Shown here: positions 20,101 through 27,248 of the stretch, in pieces
How positions within the stretch are numbered: the stretch's first letter is position 1
How the letters are laid out: each line of letters starts with the position of its first letter
Origin: Vibrio splendidus 12E03
GTDB taxonomy: Bacteria; Pseudomonadota; Gammaproteobacteria; Enterobacterales; Vibrionaceae
Length of the DNA: 64,000 nt
NCBI RefSeq assembly: GCF_000272105.2
Contig: NZ_AJZD02000331.1
Span: 1-64,000 of the forward strand
Direction: 5' to 3'
The notes under the pieces: generated by a model
What the model saw: the letters and a program-made list of their open reading frames with translations, nothing else
Told to the model about the DNA's origin: nothing
Databases searched by the model: none
Made by a program: the position numbers and the translations under genes

Positions 20101-21614
20101 TCGATAACTTCAATATCGTTGGCGAAAAACTCAGTGTCTTTGTTGGAGATAACAATGTCGTAGACCACTTCATTTTCACCGGATATTCCAGGCACATAAG
20201 TGGTATCCGTTGTGTTCTTGTTACGGGTAATTTGGCTTGATGACGTCGTCAGAACGTCTTTCGAATCGAGAATATTAGCCAAAGCATCGCCAGAATCCGC
20301 GAGGCCATCAGCATCAACCACTCGTGCAACAACTTGGGGAATTTGACCAATAGACACAGGGCTAACGTCCACCACAACGGAATAAACAATCTGCTCACCG
20401 GGATAGATAGACACTTTGTCTTCTAGTGACGTGTTCGATTCCTTTCCAGATGCATTGAGTTCTGAAAGGCTATTAGAACCGATCGAGGTCACTTCATTGG
20501 TCCAAAAATCGTAAGGGATACCAACCGTGTCAGTCGCATTCTTTTCGTTGCTGACATCGTTGCCTAGATCGGTTTCAAGATCCGCAAGAAACTGCTGAAC
20601 CGAATAATGGTAAGCAATACCGGAGTTTGCTTGGTTGGCAACCGTGACCGTATAGGAAAACTCATCATCGACTAGATAGTTATCCGATTGGTTCAAGGTA
20701 TGTGTCAGGGTGATACTAGGCTCAGTGGGCGGCGTGGCGATTGCGTCTCCTGAGATCAGAGTATCTCGAGTTTCTGCCGTAATACTGTCATTAACAATAT
20801 CGCCGACGAGTTTGTCGGCAACGGTCGTTCGAATTGTGTAGGTGATAGATCCGCCAATATCTATTGACGCATCAGTGACTGACAAATCTCCTGAAGAGCT
20901 AAAGGTACCTGCATCACTTTCCCCTCCTAGTACCTCGGCTGAATTCACATTGTTAATGAAAGCCTGTTGAAGAACGCCATCAATATCGAGTGTCTTGATA
21001 TCTGAAATAGCATCTTGAACATCAAGCGTTCGAATCACCGTATCGCCAGTATTTGATATCTTGATCGAGTACGTGAGTTCTTTATTCAGTTGGTAGTTTG
21101 TCTTATCTACCGACACCACAACATCATGCTCATACAAACCTCGTTGAATTGATTCCGTATTTGATTCAACGGAATCGAGAGGCCCGGAGCTCGCACTTGC
21201 GACATTATCAATCGTACCTGCTGCGTCAGCAGAAACTGTGGCGACCATGGTGTAGGTTACCGATCCACCAGCCGCAATACGTACACCTGATGCATCTAAA
21301 TTCCCGAAGCGACTGTAATCACCTGGAGATGAAAGGAAGGAAGATTGCGCTTGAGTCGAGACTTGCGAGAACGCGTTGACATTATTCCCTTGGTCATCTG
21401 TCGTTAAGATATTTAACAGCTCATCTTTAACGTCCAACTCAGCGATAGCTTTATCCGACTCATTCGTTAAAACAAGCGTATAAGTCACCTCTTGTCCGTT
21501 GTCGTAAGACGCGCTGTCAACAGACAGATCCATAACAAGATCCGTTGTATCCGCATATGAAGCAAATGGAAACAATAGAATGGATAAGAAAAAGGCAAGG
21601 TTGTATCTGAACAT
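11148..21614 (-). CDS. Giant exported DUF11-repeat surface protein (about 3,490 aa)
   Basis: The signal peptide MFRYNLAFFLSILLFPFASY ends near A-DTT. About 22 DUF11/TIGR01451-like repeats of roughly 115-150 residues follow. Each runs: a lead such as KTNYxxG, a strand such as LTYTIxIxN, VxDxIxxI, AFxxWxI, an acidic xNxDIxxDIxPG stretch, and a final strand with GxIxN. The last 300 residues hold an SdrD-B-like domain split by an insertion: SIIGKVFEDHNKDGF near its start and GIPGVKLMTVEG plus YTDQYGRYHVPDQ near its end. There is no membrane anchor or barrel. The only cysteines I find pair within single repeats (4, 8, 14). ATG 21614 is preferred over 21662, whose extension has three Cys and spoils the signal peptide. 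First gene of the operon; probably a long cell-surface fibre. Confidence 0.85.
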   Translation of the reverse strand: MFRYNLAFFLSILLFPFASYADTTDLVMDLSVDSASYDNGQEVTYTLVLTNESDKAIAELDVKDELLNILTTDDQGNNVNAFSQVSTQAQSSFLSSPGDYSRFGNLDASGVRIAAGGSVTYTMVATVSADAAGTIDNVASASSGPLDSVESNTESIQRGLYEHDVVVSVDKTNYQLNKELTYSIKISNTGDTVIRTLDVQDAISDIKTLDIDGVLQQAFINNVNSAEVLGGESDAGTFSSSGDLSVTDASIDIGGSITYTIRTTVADKLVGDIVNDSITAETRDTLISGDAIATPPTEPSITLTHTLNQSDNYLVDDEFSYTVTVANQANSGIAYHYSVQQFLADLETDLGNDVSNEKNATDTVGIPYDFWTNEVTSIGSNSLSELNASGKESNTSLEDKVSIYPGEQIVYSVVVDVSPVSIGQIPQVVARVVDADGLADSGDALANILDSKDVLTTSSSQITRNKNTTDTTYVPGISGENEVVYDIVISNKDTEFFANDIEVIDKFACIVTKQADGSNASAFSEWKLEVADRSGDGSNYGSFNYNTWTTNDINLKVDLAPEGFVHYKLTAKVADTSVGQIVDDGTDAGLCLGDNLGESGSGVQMPNSKLKVQKEVDSRYYSAGGALNYDITVENNGDGYAIDVPVYDDLVSVMTQSINDTPTKAYLSWVITAKSYASDGSISTNSDPGFTGQIEGNQSNKLILDEKAKLAPHDKIVYSIAAIVNPIADDEIRNEVTVDSVLYSDRGSYPRDYYLVLDKRVDGHNEQNAYTDTTNTVTYMISITNPAGNGFASNINVKDEISTIEAELLHEPGETKPVFSSWTISAEREADSPWVKAVTDPGSFSDNNDLDATAQIPPGATITYTIVGTLDRSVDSEILWGAFTNTATVTGPDTNLSDTVRTYPSEPNLVVAKTAQNTDFVVGERATFDIYIYNRGIGYANDATVQDSISALNFFNSWTIVGSTNTDKPGSRYGDIANDTDINTDVDITPGGWVHYEVSGIVKSDYEEEQVSNRVDVYDPITDRDHSSSAQIDNSHSTYDINVSLAKTTDVVRYTPGADLTYTIVIGNNSDTDETDLIFMDRLSEITTTLANDKDGEVEDVLNQNPFDYWSVDTGSGFGPNTTDDVEFPVSIPAKDFVTVRIKAHVKDNAVSNGVADRDGGIIRNEAVLIHDDNAGCTDDCEYAKRAVAENHQVHNSGGVVRTTNINRYSPGDQLTYTIKYNSQEGHGYRNNVDVNELINDISVELQDGNSGNPFFDDSVGSNKFTVAVAKSDPANAGTTDGTKDGDVANDTDIVTSIDIDAGEDVTYTVTGTVRPDAVGDIHYRDTVVIPDDYHLDFDKTTDEVVYEPAQTVTYHLVIENDGKGNAHDIPIVDNLKDITVDLVDGTTGPAYSTWTITSIATGTDSEYVDAGAGAGNVYTSTDSNLNEEADIPMGAKLEYQVVATINDKANGDIINVLTVDGDTISHDISQTVRQIDYEKNILDYYDTDGNNIPGATSYMPGGYIEYEIYIENIATAHVDDISLRDDIDQMTTQYYDGTRGPAFDSWTIETSADSSGISDPDVDNSIKDNQPIDTHFDISADNFGRAVSSPFVRYVIKAKISPKAVGSFTNRAYIDEDDGNQFIAVSPPTSMSEPDITFSKKAFYDAGFSSAKTEYSQAAGESEVYYRVQIKNTGNGIEYGSHLEDTISAIQTRIAEDASTSGTDPVGQPFLSGWEVQLEKTAATGSITDAIDFVPGNNIDIDNDIVIAPQESLTFTIHAQIREDALGDIQNKATYDGSARTANLMPLENNTSVEKRVVSINGNPFSDGDTYLPGDEVEYEFVVTNPENGWANDIQIKDTITDIQVEVIGGKTESAFVSGDITHEVSNGIDANADTYVPSYNPNSNLNIETDIAAGEILTFNLTGVIRDDALGTIEANRVTAENESATSETIPPQAAELDYFKTLVYTDGESAGCSVPSNDGSSCTYAPRGDVEYQVTLDNTGDSIANDVRVIDAIHTIKTEDGDDAFSDWATAIAVEPVGTYDVQGNYNGSVPLNATVDLRPGERIVFDVKGTVSTSATGTITNTAQVNGDDTNDIALDPGRSNILIDKWTDTPTYVPGGTVNYYIDITNDDVDSGLFSIRDIISGFEVETVDGSMQTALTEWSVDYDVLYNSAPSDPDANDFSELDKLVGQSSPDIDLPAESVKMAGRDDAGTGGGDKYTVVRIHVEGKVRDDAIGRFTNTAYLRHGLDDSKIARLREGYITPQPGQLVLTKETTPIAEPDAKYQPGQPISYKITVANTGEGYLVDQVLTDRVDTIMTEVANSPDQEQALTGNWIISDEQIDGSGDPKLNVRKDVSNTTQGYSATYSIHPGDSYSFVVTNTVNDKAKGEITNVVKVASDDGEYTADATYIPEDAQIEITKDVDKAEYLPGETLQYTVTVKNNGLGWAEDVVIEDALKSVETTIAGGETKQAFDPASIQISAISTTGETPVPDATSGEDLNETLDIAPEDSIVFTIQVTTNALATGDITNMASATFDGTTLDDSATSTPVLATVSVKKTVDTPSYEVTKLINYDITVTNSSEAFASGVQLQDIISDIQVDTTADKQESAFLLWEVSFDASDDRSVVTPKTFDLSEDIDVSMDVAPQSTVTFNVKALIRTTAIGDISNTATITYNGTPQDSTAVMTPKDSEFVATKTNVQSEYEPGGELEFLITIENTSNNYISDLSVVDDMESIEVSYYDGSTGPAFVAGSTSLVVDSTTIGTTTEQVSPTEYNVDIAPHGTVVFRSKGTVVDTATGHIINTAQVDGGDVISPPVHTVAAVVQAELFTDAPYYVPGEQVEYHLVVQNIGRGIAKDVALYTQFSESMGDYIDGSRSNAFDDWTLTASSEGAETQPGTFDHDKDLFTLVDIAPGGKIDYTFTLTVNEDMLTNIDVLGYYLDLTGSPTMRARSKGMLASETSMQAVADQVSALDLPPVGADLIVEKRSDKPEYTEDDDSVTYYLAVTNSGLGNAASVRLTDEISELQNSVGNKVFTDWTIEGVEVDDTGAVIQRHSFPSSKDLDTTVNLKSQKRNAYAFEVVGTLGKGLDDDITNTFTATESDGTETNDSVTTHIKKIPDNSGELELTKSALQDTAQVGDAVEYEIIVENNNESYFKNVTVEDRYPGGLKYIVDTSEVVLSGIDGEFGTEDDQVISQEPSDTGKLMFTSLNFDPGEKLRIRYLLRVSVGATFGDYINTAVAKVDGAIVSNEDTAKVTVEPDKVFDTSSIIGKVFEDHNKDGFQADATAFDVELTANLATQGYIADSTHIIRDGQDVAVEDGAMTNALEQGLDLGDLWGHSVNRTLLETSKVVIQFKTRTQQSFDFYVTTDAGSRIEFDAQGQIQFKHESDKKKGLSAENLNVTRNLYRDGEDYLWEIVIENKGIYEDGIPGVKLMTVEGIVIYTDQYGRYHVPDQWVLNKKGKNFLVKLDTDSLSTSMEVVSENPKVLRITPNKLTKFNFSVHRKDQESE

Positions 21615-21662
21615 TAACGTGCACTTCACAGTAGATTGACAAGTATCTAGGCAAAAAGCCAT

Positions 21663-21839
21663 AGATTTGACGTCACCAATTTGGCACTTAGCCAGTTAGG
21701 GACATGCGCAACATACAGTTCAAATAATCCGAACAATTAACATCCGTAAAAAACAAATTACTGAAGATGTTAAATAGAGAGTCTGATGTCTAAATTAGAA
21801 TCCAGACATTGAGTTAATTATCAGAAGGTTAATGTTTTA
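21663..21839. promoter_or_regulatory. Divergent promoter region with operator-like inverted repeats
   Basis: This gap separates the giant-protein operon from the XRE regulator. TTAACATC (21737-21744) and GATGTTAA (21766-21773) are exact inverted copies with centres 29 bases apart. A related pair, ATGTCT (21786-21791) and AGACAT (21804-21809), follows, and a TTAATGTT-like copy lies just before the regulator start. Repeated half-sites of this kind fit autoregulation by a dimeric or tandem helix-turn-helix protein. No binding is shown by sequence alone. Confidence 0.5.
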
Positions 21840-23699
21840 ATGAGTGAGTTTTCACAGTTGTTACGTAACTTCAGAAAGGAACTTCAATTTACACAAACAG
21901 AGTTTGCAACCTACTTAAATCAGCTGGACGATGAGTTTAATACGGTTGACGTCGTAACGATAAATCGTTGGGAAAACAGCAAGGTAAAGCCTAGTACATA
22001 CAAAGCACTCAAGATATTACAGTCCCTTGGCGAAGATTTGTTTGAGACAATAAAGAGCTTTGAGCCCGAACAAAAAGACACACTAATCGAACTGTTTTTA
22101 AACGAATCCTATGGCTCATTTCAAAGTAGAATTTCAGCTCTATCAGGCCTGAATCAACAACAAGGCGAACGCAACTTTAAGTCATTGCCTTTAATGTCAG
22201 AGCCGTGTGACACTGGCGTTATCGACAGAATCAAACTACTTTCTAAATTCACAAAAGTAGATATTTCGCCACTGGATCAAATTGATTTGTATCTCTATTA
22301 CTGTGAGAAAAAAGCACATGGTCACAAGCTCATCAATACAGATGGCGACATTGTGAGTCACAACGTAGGCTTTTTCTTTGAAGACCATCAATTTGAGACA
22401 TTAAAAACTCAAGAGCTAGATCTAAGAATGTCCTGCTCTTTAAATTCAAGCAAAAACATAAATTATTTTAATATAAGCTCACACTCAGAGACAAAAGATC
22501 ATGTTTTTGAGCATATAGTTTCATATATACAGTTACTTTCTCAGAACAAAAATATTAAAAAATATTCTGTTTTAGTAAAAGACCCCAATATGATGAGACT
22601 CTTGAAGAGTGTGGGGTTTGAAGTATTTAAATTTTCAGAACCTTCTGCTAAAAAATGTAATATCACATTCAAAAATAAACATTATAGCTACTGTATATTA
22701 ACGATTGATAAAATAGACTATCTGACGAATCGGAACGTAATGTCACTAATCAAAGATGAATACTCTACCATGATGAAATTTCCGCAATTACTGCGCGACG
22801 CGCGCAAGAAATTGAAGTTAACGCAAAAGGATTTTGCGGCATACATTAATCACTTAGATGATGAATTCAGCTCTGTAGATGTCGTAACGATAAATCGATG
22901 GGAAAATAGCAAAGTAAAGCCAAGTAATTACAAAGCCCTAAAGCTATTGGACTGCCTTGGTCTGGACTTGTATACAACGTTGAAAACCTTTGATTCAGAA
23001 GATAACGAAGACAGTGTACTACTTGAAGACTTCCTTCGTGAGAGGTTCTTTTCGTTTCAAAGCCGAATATCATCTATCACTAAAGGGGAAATAGAAGAAG
23101 GCTGCGACTGTCAGATCATGCCACTAATGACAGATCAGAATGACAAAGCAGTAATAGATAGAATAAAGCTGATTTCACAATATACAAAGGTGGATCCTTC
23201 AGCGCTTGATACTATCGACCTGTTTCTCTATTGCAGTGAAAAAAAGGCGCATGGCAGAAAAATGGTCGATGTTAAGGGCGATATTGTTAGTCATAGCCTA
23301 GGTTTTTTCTTCAACGAAGAGGTATTCGAGCAATACCAAAATAAGCATCTACATATTAAGCAAGCTTGCTCTTTAGATTCTAACCAGAACTTAAATTACA
23401 TTGTGGTTAGCGGTCACTCTGAGAAACGCGAACAATCTATTGCGAACCTAATTTCCGATATGAAGCTTCTTGCAAGAAATACTAAGATTAAAAAGTATTC
23501 CATGATCATTAAGAACCCAAGTGCATTGGAACTTATGAAGAACATCGGATTTGAAATATGGAAGTTTTCAGAACCAACAGAAGAAAAGTCGAACATCACC
23601 TTCAAAAACAAAAACTACCGCTATTGCGTACTGACTATCGACAAGATCGAATTACTGAGTAACAAGAATGTTATCGCATTCATTAATAAATATGGTTAA
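21840..23699 (+). CDS. Tandem-duplicated XRE HTH plus GNAT-like regulator (619 aa)
   Basis: The protein consists of two homologous halves, residues 1-310 and 311-619. Each begins with an XRE-type helix-turn-helix of about 65 residues; the recognition segment VVTINRWENSKVKPS is identical in both. Each continues with a domain of about 230 residues whose end (KKYSVLVKDPNMMRLLKSVGFE in half 1, KKYSMIIKNPSALELMKNIGFE in half 2) resembles the last helix and strand of GNAT acetyltransferases. Other matched blocks include EKKAHG, GDIVSH and ITFKNK. Half 1 runs past the point where half 2 stops and straight into the MMKF start of half 2 (ATGs at 22770 and 22773), as if a stop codon between two genes had been lost. 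It is divergent from the giant-protein operon and is its likely regulator. Whether the GNAT-like part is catalytic or a sensor is unknown. Confidence 0.8.
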   Translation: MSEFSQLLRNFRKELQFTQTEFATYLNQLDDEFNTVDVVTINRWENSKVKPSTYKALKILQSLGEDLFETIKSFEPEQKDTLIELFLNESYGSFQSRISALSGLNQQQGERNFKSLPLMSEPCDTGVIDRIKLLSKFTKVDISPLDQIDLYLYYCEKKAHGHKLINTDGDIVSHNVGFFFEDHQFETLKTQELDLRMSCSLNSSKNINYFNISSHSETKDHVFEHIVSYIQLLSQNKNIKKYSVLVKDPNMMRLLKSVGFEVFKFSEPSAKKCNITFKNKHYSYCILTIDKIDYLTNRNVMSLIKDEYSTMMKFPQLLRDARKKLKLTQKDFAAYINHLDDEFSSVDVVTINRWENSKVKPSNYKALKLLDCLGLDLYTTLKTFDSEDNEDSVLLEDFLRERFFSFQSRISSITKGEIEEGCDCQIMPLMTDQNDKAVIDRIKLISQYTKVDPSALDTIDLFLYCSEKKAHGRKMVDVKGDIVSHSLGFFFNEEVFEQYQNKHLHIKQACSLDSNQNLNYIVVSGHSEKREQSIANLISDMKLLARNTKIKKYSMIIKNPSALELMKNIGFEIWKFSEPTEEKSNITFKNKNYRYCVLTIDKIELLSNKNVIAFINKYG

Positions 23700-23725
23700 C
23701 GACTCAGGTTTACTGGATATAAACA

Positions 23726-23750
23726 GCCACCAAACAATAGGTGGCTTTTT
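23726..23750 (+). terminator. Rho-independent terminator
   Basis: GCCACC (23726-23731) pairs with GGTGGC (23740-23745), followed by five T. It ends the XRE regulator gene. Confidence 0.85.
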
Positions 23751-23905
23751 AATTCTCCGAGAGGCTACCCAATAGTAATCGGGTGAATAAGTCAATTAGC
23801 CAGATATACGACCAGCAGTATTCATACAGACAAACACCTAATCACTTAATTTGAAGGTGATTCAGTGACTCTACACAATCACTCAACACGCTCATCATGT
23901 CAAAT

Positions 23906-23924
23906 CAAAATGTCTAGTCAGACA
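23906..23924 (-). terminator. Possible weak terminator after proX
   Basis: TGTCT (23911-23915) pairs with AGACA (23920-23924); on the minus strand the stem is followed by TTTTG. The stem is only five pairs, so this is tentative. Confidence 0.3.
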
Positions 23925-23943
23925 GAGCAAATACAAGTCAAAG

Positions 23944-24951
23944 TTACAGTGCTGCTTTCTTCGCTTCTGTAATCCAACCATCGAACGTGCTTTGGTTCGC
24001 TTTAATCCAACCGTTTACGTGCGCTTCGATATCTGCAGAGCTGTTTTTTCCTTTACTCATCATCATGTTCTGAGCACTTACATCATTGATGTTAAGTTTG
24101 ATGATCTCGAAAAGCTTCGCTGCTGATGGGTTGTTCTTAGCAAACTCTTTGTTCGCAATAATGCGCATTGAGTTCATTTCGAAGCCGTAGTTTTTACCGT
24201 TAGATAACGTCGTATCCACATTCGAACGCTCGCCAGGAAGTGCTGAGAAAGGTACTTCTAACCAAACTACATCTTCGTTAGGCACCAATACGCCACTTAC
24301 CCAGTAAGGTGTCCACGTGTAGTAAAGAATTGATTCACCCTTTTGGTAACGAGAAATCGTATCTGCAATGATTGCAGCGTAGTTACCTTGGTTGTGAGTT
24401 ACCGTATCGTCCAGTTTGAACGCTGAAAGTTGATGTTCAATCACCATCTCACAACCCCAACCTGGGTTACAGCCTGTTAGGTCTGCTTTGCCATCGCCAT
24501 CTGCATCAAACAGTTTTGCGATTTTTGGATCAGTTAACTGACCAATATTAGTGATGTTGTACTTTTCTGCCGTTTTCTTATCAATCAGATAACCTTGCGC
24601 TGCACCACTTACATATTGGCCTTTGCGGTAGAATTTGTCATCGCCACCCGCCATTGTGTATTTGTCTGCATGAAGCGGGAACCAACCTACCGTTAGGAAC
24701 GTTGCATCACCTTTTGCAATTGAGGTGTAGCCTACGTTGTAGTCCACTTCTTGCGTTGATTTCACATCGTAGCCAAGTTCTTCTAGAGCACGGTTAACAA
24801 TCAACGTTTGGAATGTTTCTTCTGCTACAGACGATTGAACAGGCTGAACTGATACACCTTCACCCGGTAGGCTTGCTGCCCACACGTTCGTTGATACTGC
24901 CAGTGTAGAAACAATGCTCACTGCAAGTTTGCTCTTCCATGAATTATTCAT
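23944..24951 (-). CDS. proX: Glycine betaine/choline ABC transporter, periplasmic binding protein
   Basis: ProX-like solute receptor of 335 aa with a signal peptide (SIVSTLAVSTNVWA) and an OpuAC-type fold. Landmarks are GYTSIAKGDATFLTVGWFP near residue 70 and YTWTPYW, whose aromatic residues are the kind that box quaternary amines in this family. It delivers osmoprotectants to the ProW/ProV pump. Its ATG overlaps the end of proW by 8 bases and has AAGGA upstream, so the three genes are translationally coupled in the order proV-proW-proX. The CNPGWGCE cysteines probably form a disulfide. Exact ligand preference (betaine, proline betaine, choline) cannot be read. Confidence 0.9.
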   Translation of the reverse strand: MNNSWKSKLAVSIVSTLAVSTNVWAASLPGEGVSVQPVQSSVAEETFQTLIVNRALEELGYDVKSTQEVDYNVGYTSIAKGDATFLTVGWFPLHADKYTMAGGDDKFYRKGQYVSGAAQGYLIDKKTAEKYNITNIGQLTDPKIAKLFDADGDGKADLTGCNPGWGCEMVIEHQLSAFKLDDTVTHNQGNYAAIIADTISRYQKGESILYYTWTPYWVSGVLVPNEDVVWLEVPFSALPGERSNVDTTLSNGKNYGFEMNSMRIIANKEFAKNNPSAAKLFEIIKLNINDVSAQNMMMSKGKNSSADIEAHVNGWIKANQSTFDGWITEAKKAAL

Positions 24952-26038
24952 TGGTGTTTTTCCTTAATTGAAGTTCTGATTTGTTACCGCGATTTAAAGC
25001 ATTAAGTACAAGGGAAACAGGTCCCATGCGGTACCAGCGTAATTTTGTATTGCCTGCATTCACACCCAACACTTGGGTGATGCGATCCAATAAGATGGCG
25101 AGAATAACGATGCCTAGACCACCGACTGCGGCCAGCCCCATATCTAAGCGGCCGATACCTCTCAGTACCATTTGACCTAAACCACCAACCGCAATCATTG
25201 ATGCGATAACCACCATAGATAGCGACAGCATCAGTGTTTGGTTTACGCCCGCCATGATGGTTGGCAATGCTAATGGCAGTTGAATTCGATAAAGCATCTG
25301 CTTTTTGCTCGCGCCGAATGAGTGACCTGCTTCGATCAACTCTTCCGGAACTTGTTGAATACCCAAAATGGTTAAACGTACCACTGGTGGCAGTGCGAAT
25401 ATGATGGTCACAACAACACCCGGTACGTTACCGATACCAAACAACATTACGATTGGCACGAGATAAACAAAGGCTGGCGTGGTTTGCATTGCATCCAGAA
25501 TTGGACGAACGAACTTAGCCGCCGTGTTACTGCGGGCGAGCCATATCCCCATAGGTAAACCAATCAACAAGCAGAAGAAGACCGATGTCATCACCAACGA
25601 AAGCGTGGTCATGGCTTCGGACCAAGCGCCAATCAAGCCAATGAACGTCAAGGATACTGCGGTAGCAACACCAAGCTTCAGGTTTGAAAACTGCCATGCG
25701 ACTAAAAACAAGATGATCAGCATGAATGGTGCTGGCGTAGAAACCAGAGCTGTTTCAAATGAACTTAAGATGAAATCGATAGGCACACGTATCGCCTGAA
25801 ACAGTGGGCGTCCGTGTTCAACCAACCAATTCAGACCAGACTCAACCCAAGTATCGACTGGTAGTACAGCTTCAGCAAAAGGGTTCAGTGGGTCAAAAGG
25901 CGTCACCTCAACGGTTTCGCTGCTTAGCCAATCCGCAGATGGTGCAGTTTCCGTTGTTTGGCCCCAAGGATCACTTGCTGGCTGAGTAGAGGGAGCGGCT
26001 TGCGACCATGGGTCATTATTTGTTTGTTCCGACGACAT
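24944..26038 (-). CDS. proW: Glycine betaine/choline ABC transporter, permease
   Basis: Inner-membrane permease of 364 aa. As in E. coli ProW, a long polar N-terminal region (about 95 residues, rich in Ser, Thr, Pro and Asp) precedes the membrane segments. The EAA loop that docks the ATPase is recognisable in ELIEAGHSFGASKKQMLYRI. The protein starts 3 bases after the proV stop and overlaps proX. It forms the membrane channel of the ProVWX importer used in osmotic adaptation. Confidence 0.92.
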   Translation of the reverse strand: MSSEQTNNDPWSQAAPSTQPASDPWGQTTETAPSADWLSSETVEVTPFDPLNPFAEAVLPVDTWVESGLNWLVEHGRPLFQAIRVPIDFILSSFETALVSTPAPFMLIILFLVAWQFSNLKLGVATAVSLTFIGLIGAWSEAMTTLSLVMTSVFFCLLIGLPMGIWLARSNTAAKFVRPILDAMQTTPAFVYLVPIVMLFGIGNVPGVVVTIIFALPPVVRLTILGIQQVPEELIEAGHSFGASKKQMLYRIQLPLALPTIMAGVNQTLMLSLSMVVIASMIAVGGLGQMVLRGIGRLDMGLAAVGGLGIVILAILLDRITQVLGVNAGNTKLRWYRMGPVSLVLNALNRGNKSELQLRKNTNE

Positions 26039-26041
26039 GAT

Positions 26042-27229
26042 CTATCCCTTATCTAATGTTTGTAGCAATCGTGACTTAGTCACAACGCCAAAGTAATTAC
26101 CTTGCTCGTCCACAACAGGAACGGAATAAGGCACACCGCCAACAAGGCCAAGCACATCATTGATTGGTAAATCTGGATTCAGAGTTAGGCCATCACTTAG
26201 CTGAGCGCTCACCAACGATTTGTTCTCTTTGTGGGCTTTGCGAAGGGAATCGATAGAAACAATACCTGAGTAGTGACTGCTCTTCTCAACAACGATGCCG
26301 TATTCACGGTCGTTATCCATTAAGATTTGCAGAGCCGAAGCTGGACCATCGTGCTCAGATTTCTTAAATACCGCTGCAGGTTTCTTGCGCGCGATGTCTT
26401 TAACCGTAAGAACGCTTGCGACATTCACACCACGGAAGAAGGCTTCAACATAGTCGTTCGCAGGGCTATTCAAGATTTCATCAGGAGTACCCACTTGAAC
26501 CACTTCACCATTTTGCATAATCGCGATTCGGTCACCGATACGCATCGCTTCATCCAAATCATGCGAGATGAAAACAATCGTTCGTTTATCGTCATTTTGA
26601 AGTCGGATTAACTCGTCTTGCATTTCGGTACGAATCAGTGGATCGAGTGCAGAGAACGCTTCGTCCATTAACAGAATGTCTGGGTCACATGCTAAGGCGC
26701 GAGCCAAACCAACACGCTGCTTCATACCACCAGACAGTTCATCTGGGTAAGACTCCGAATACGCGCCAAGGCCAACTCGTTCTAACGCGGCCAGTGCTGA
26801 CTCTTTTCGTTTATCTACATCAACACCAGCAAGCTCAAGGCCAAACGCGGCATTCTCGATGACAGTCATGTGAGGCATCAATGCGAAATTTTGGAAAACC
26901 ATGGAGATGTTATTGCGGCGAACTTCGCGGAGTTCATCTTCTGAGATGTGGGCAATGTCTTTGCCTCGTAGAAGCACATTACCTTTGGTAGGTTCAATCA
27001 AGCGGTTAAGAAGGCGTACTAGGGTTGATTTGCCAGATCCTGACAGTCCCATTATTACGAAAATCTCGCCTTCTTGAATACTAAGAGAAACATCGTTAAC
27101 GCCGATCGTTAGACCTGTTTCTTCGAAAACTTTGTCTTTGTCCGCACCTTGATTAATCATCGTAAAAGCACGGTCGGTGTCTTCACCAAACACCTTGTAC
27201 AGTCCCTTAACTTCCAGTATGGGATCCAT
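26042..27229 (-). CDS. proV: Glycine betaine/choline ABC transporter, ATPase
   Basis: ATP-binding subunit of 395 aa. Walker A is GLSGSGKST, the signature LSGGMKQR and Walker B ILLMDEAFSALD. The C-terminal 110 residues form a CBS-type pair (YGIVVEKSSHYSGIVSIDSL and VPVVDEQGNYFGVVT), which in OpuA/ProV proteins senses ionic strength. It is the first gene of the operon; the ATG has AAGGA 9 bases upstream. Osmotic control is expected from the family, and an unusual tandem repeat occupies the region just upstream. Confidence 0.95.
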   Translation of the reverse strand: MDPILEVKGLYKVFGEDTDRAFTMINQGADKDKVFEETGLTIGVNDVSLSIQEGEIFVIMGLSGSGKSTLVRLLNRLIEPTKGNVLLRGKDIAHISEDELREVRRNNISMVFQNFALMPHMTVIENAAFGLELAGVDVDKRKESALAALERVGLGAYSESYPDELSGGMKQRVGLARALACDPDILLMDEAFSALDPLIRTEMQDELIRLQNDDKRTIVFISHDLDEAMRIGDRIAIMQNGEVVQVGTPDEILNSPANDYVEAFFRGVNVASVLTVKDIARKKPAAVFKKSEHDGPASALQILMDNDREYGIVVEKSSHYSGIVSIDSLRKAHKENKSLVSAQLSDGLTLNPDLPINDVLGLVGGVPYSVPVVDEQGNYFGVVTKSRLLQTLDKG

Positions 27230-27248
27230 GTAATCTAATCCTTTCTTA

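Noticed and set aside
21615..21662. Longer start of the giant gene (MAFCLDTC...)
   Set aside because: It adds three cysteines and polar residues before an otherwise ideal signal peptide and has no better ribosome site.
21680..21700. TTGGCAC resembling a sigma54 -24 element in the divergent promoter
   Set aside because: No TTGC-like -12 element follows at the right distance.
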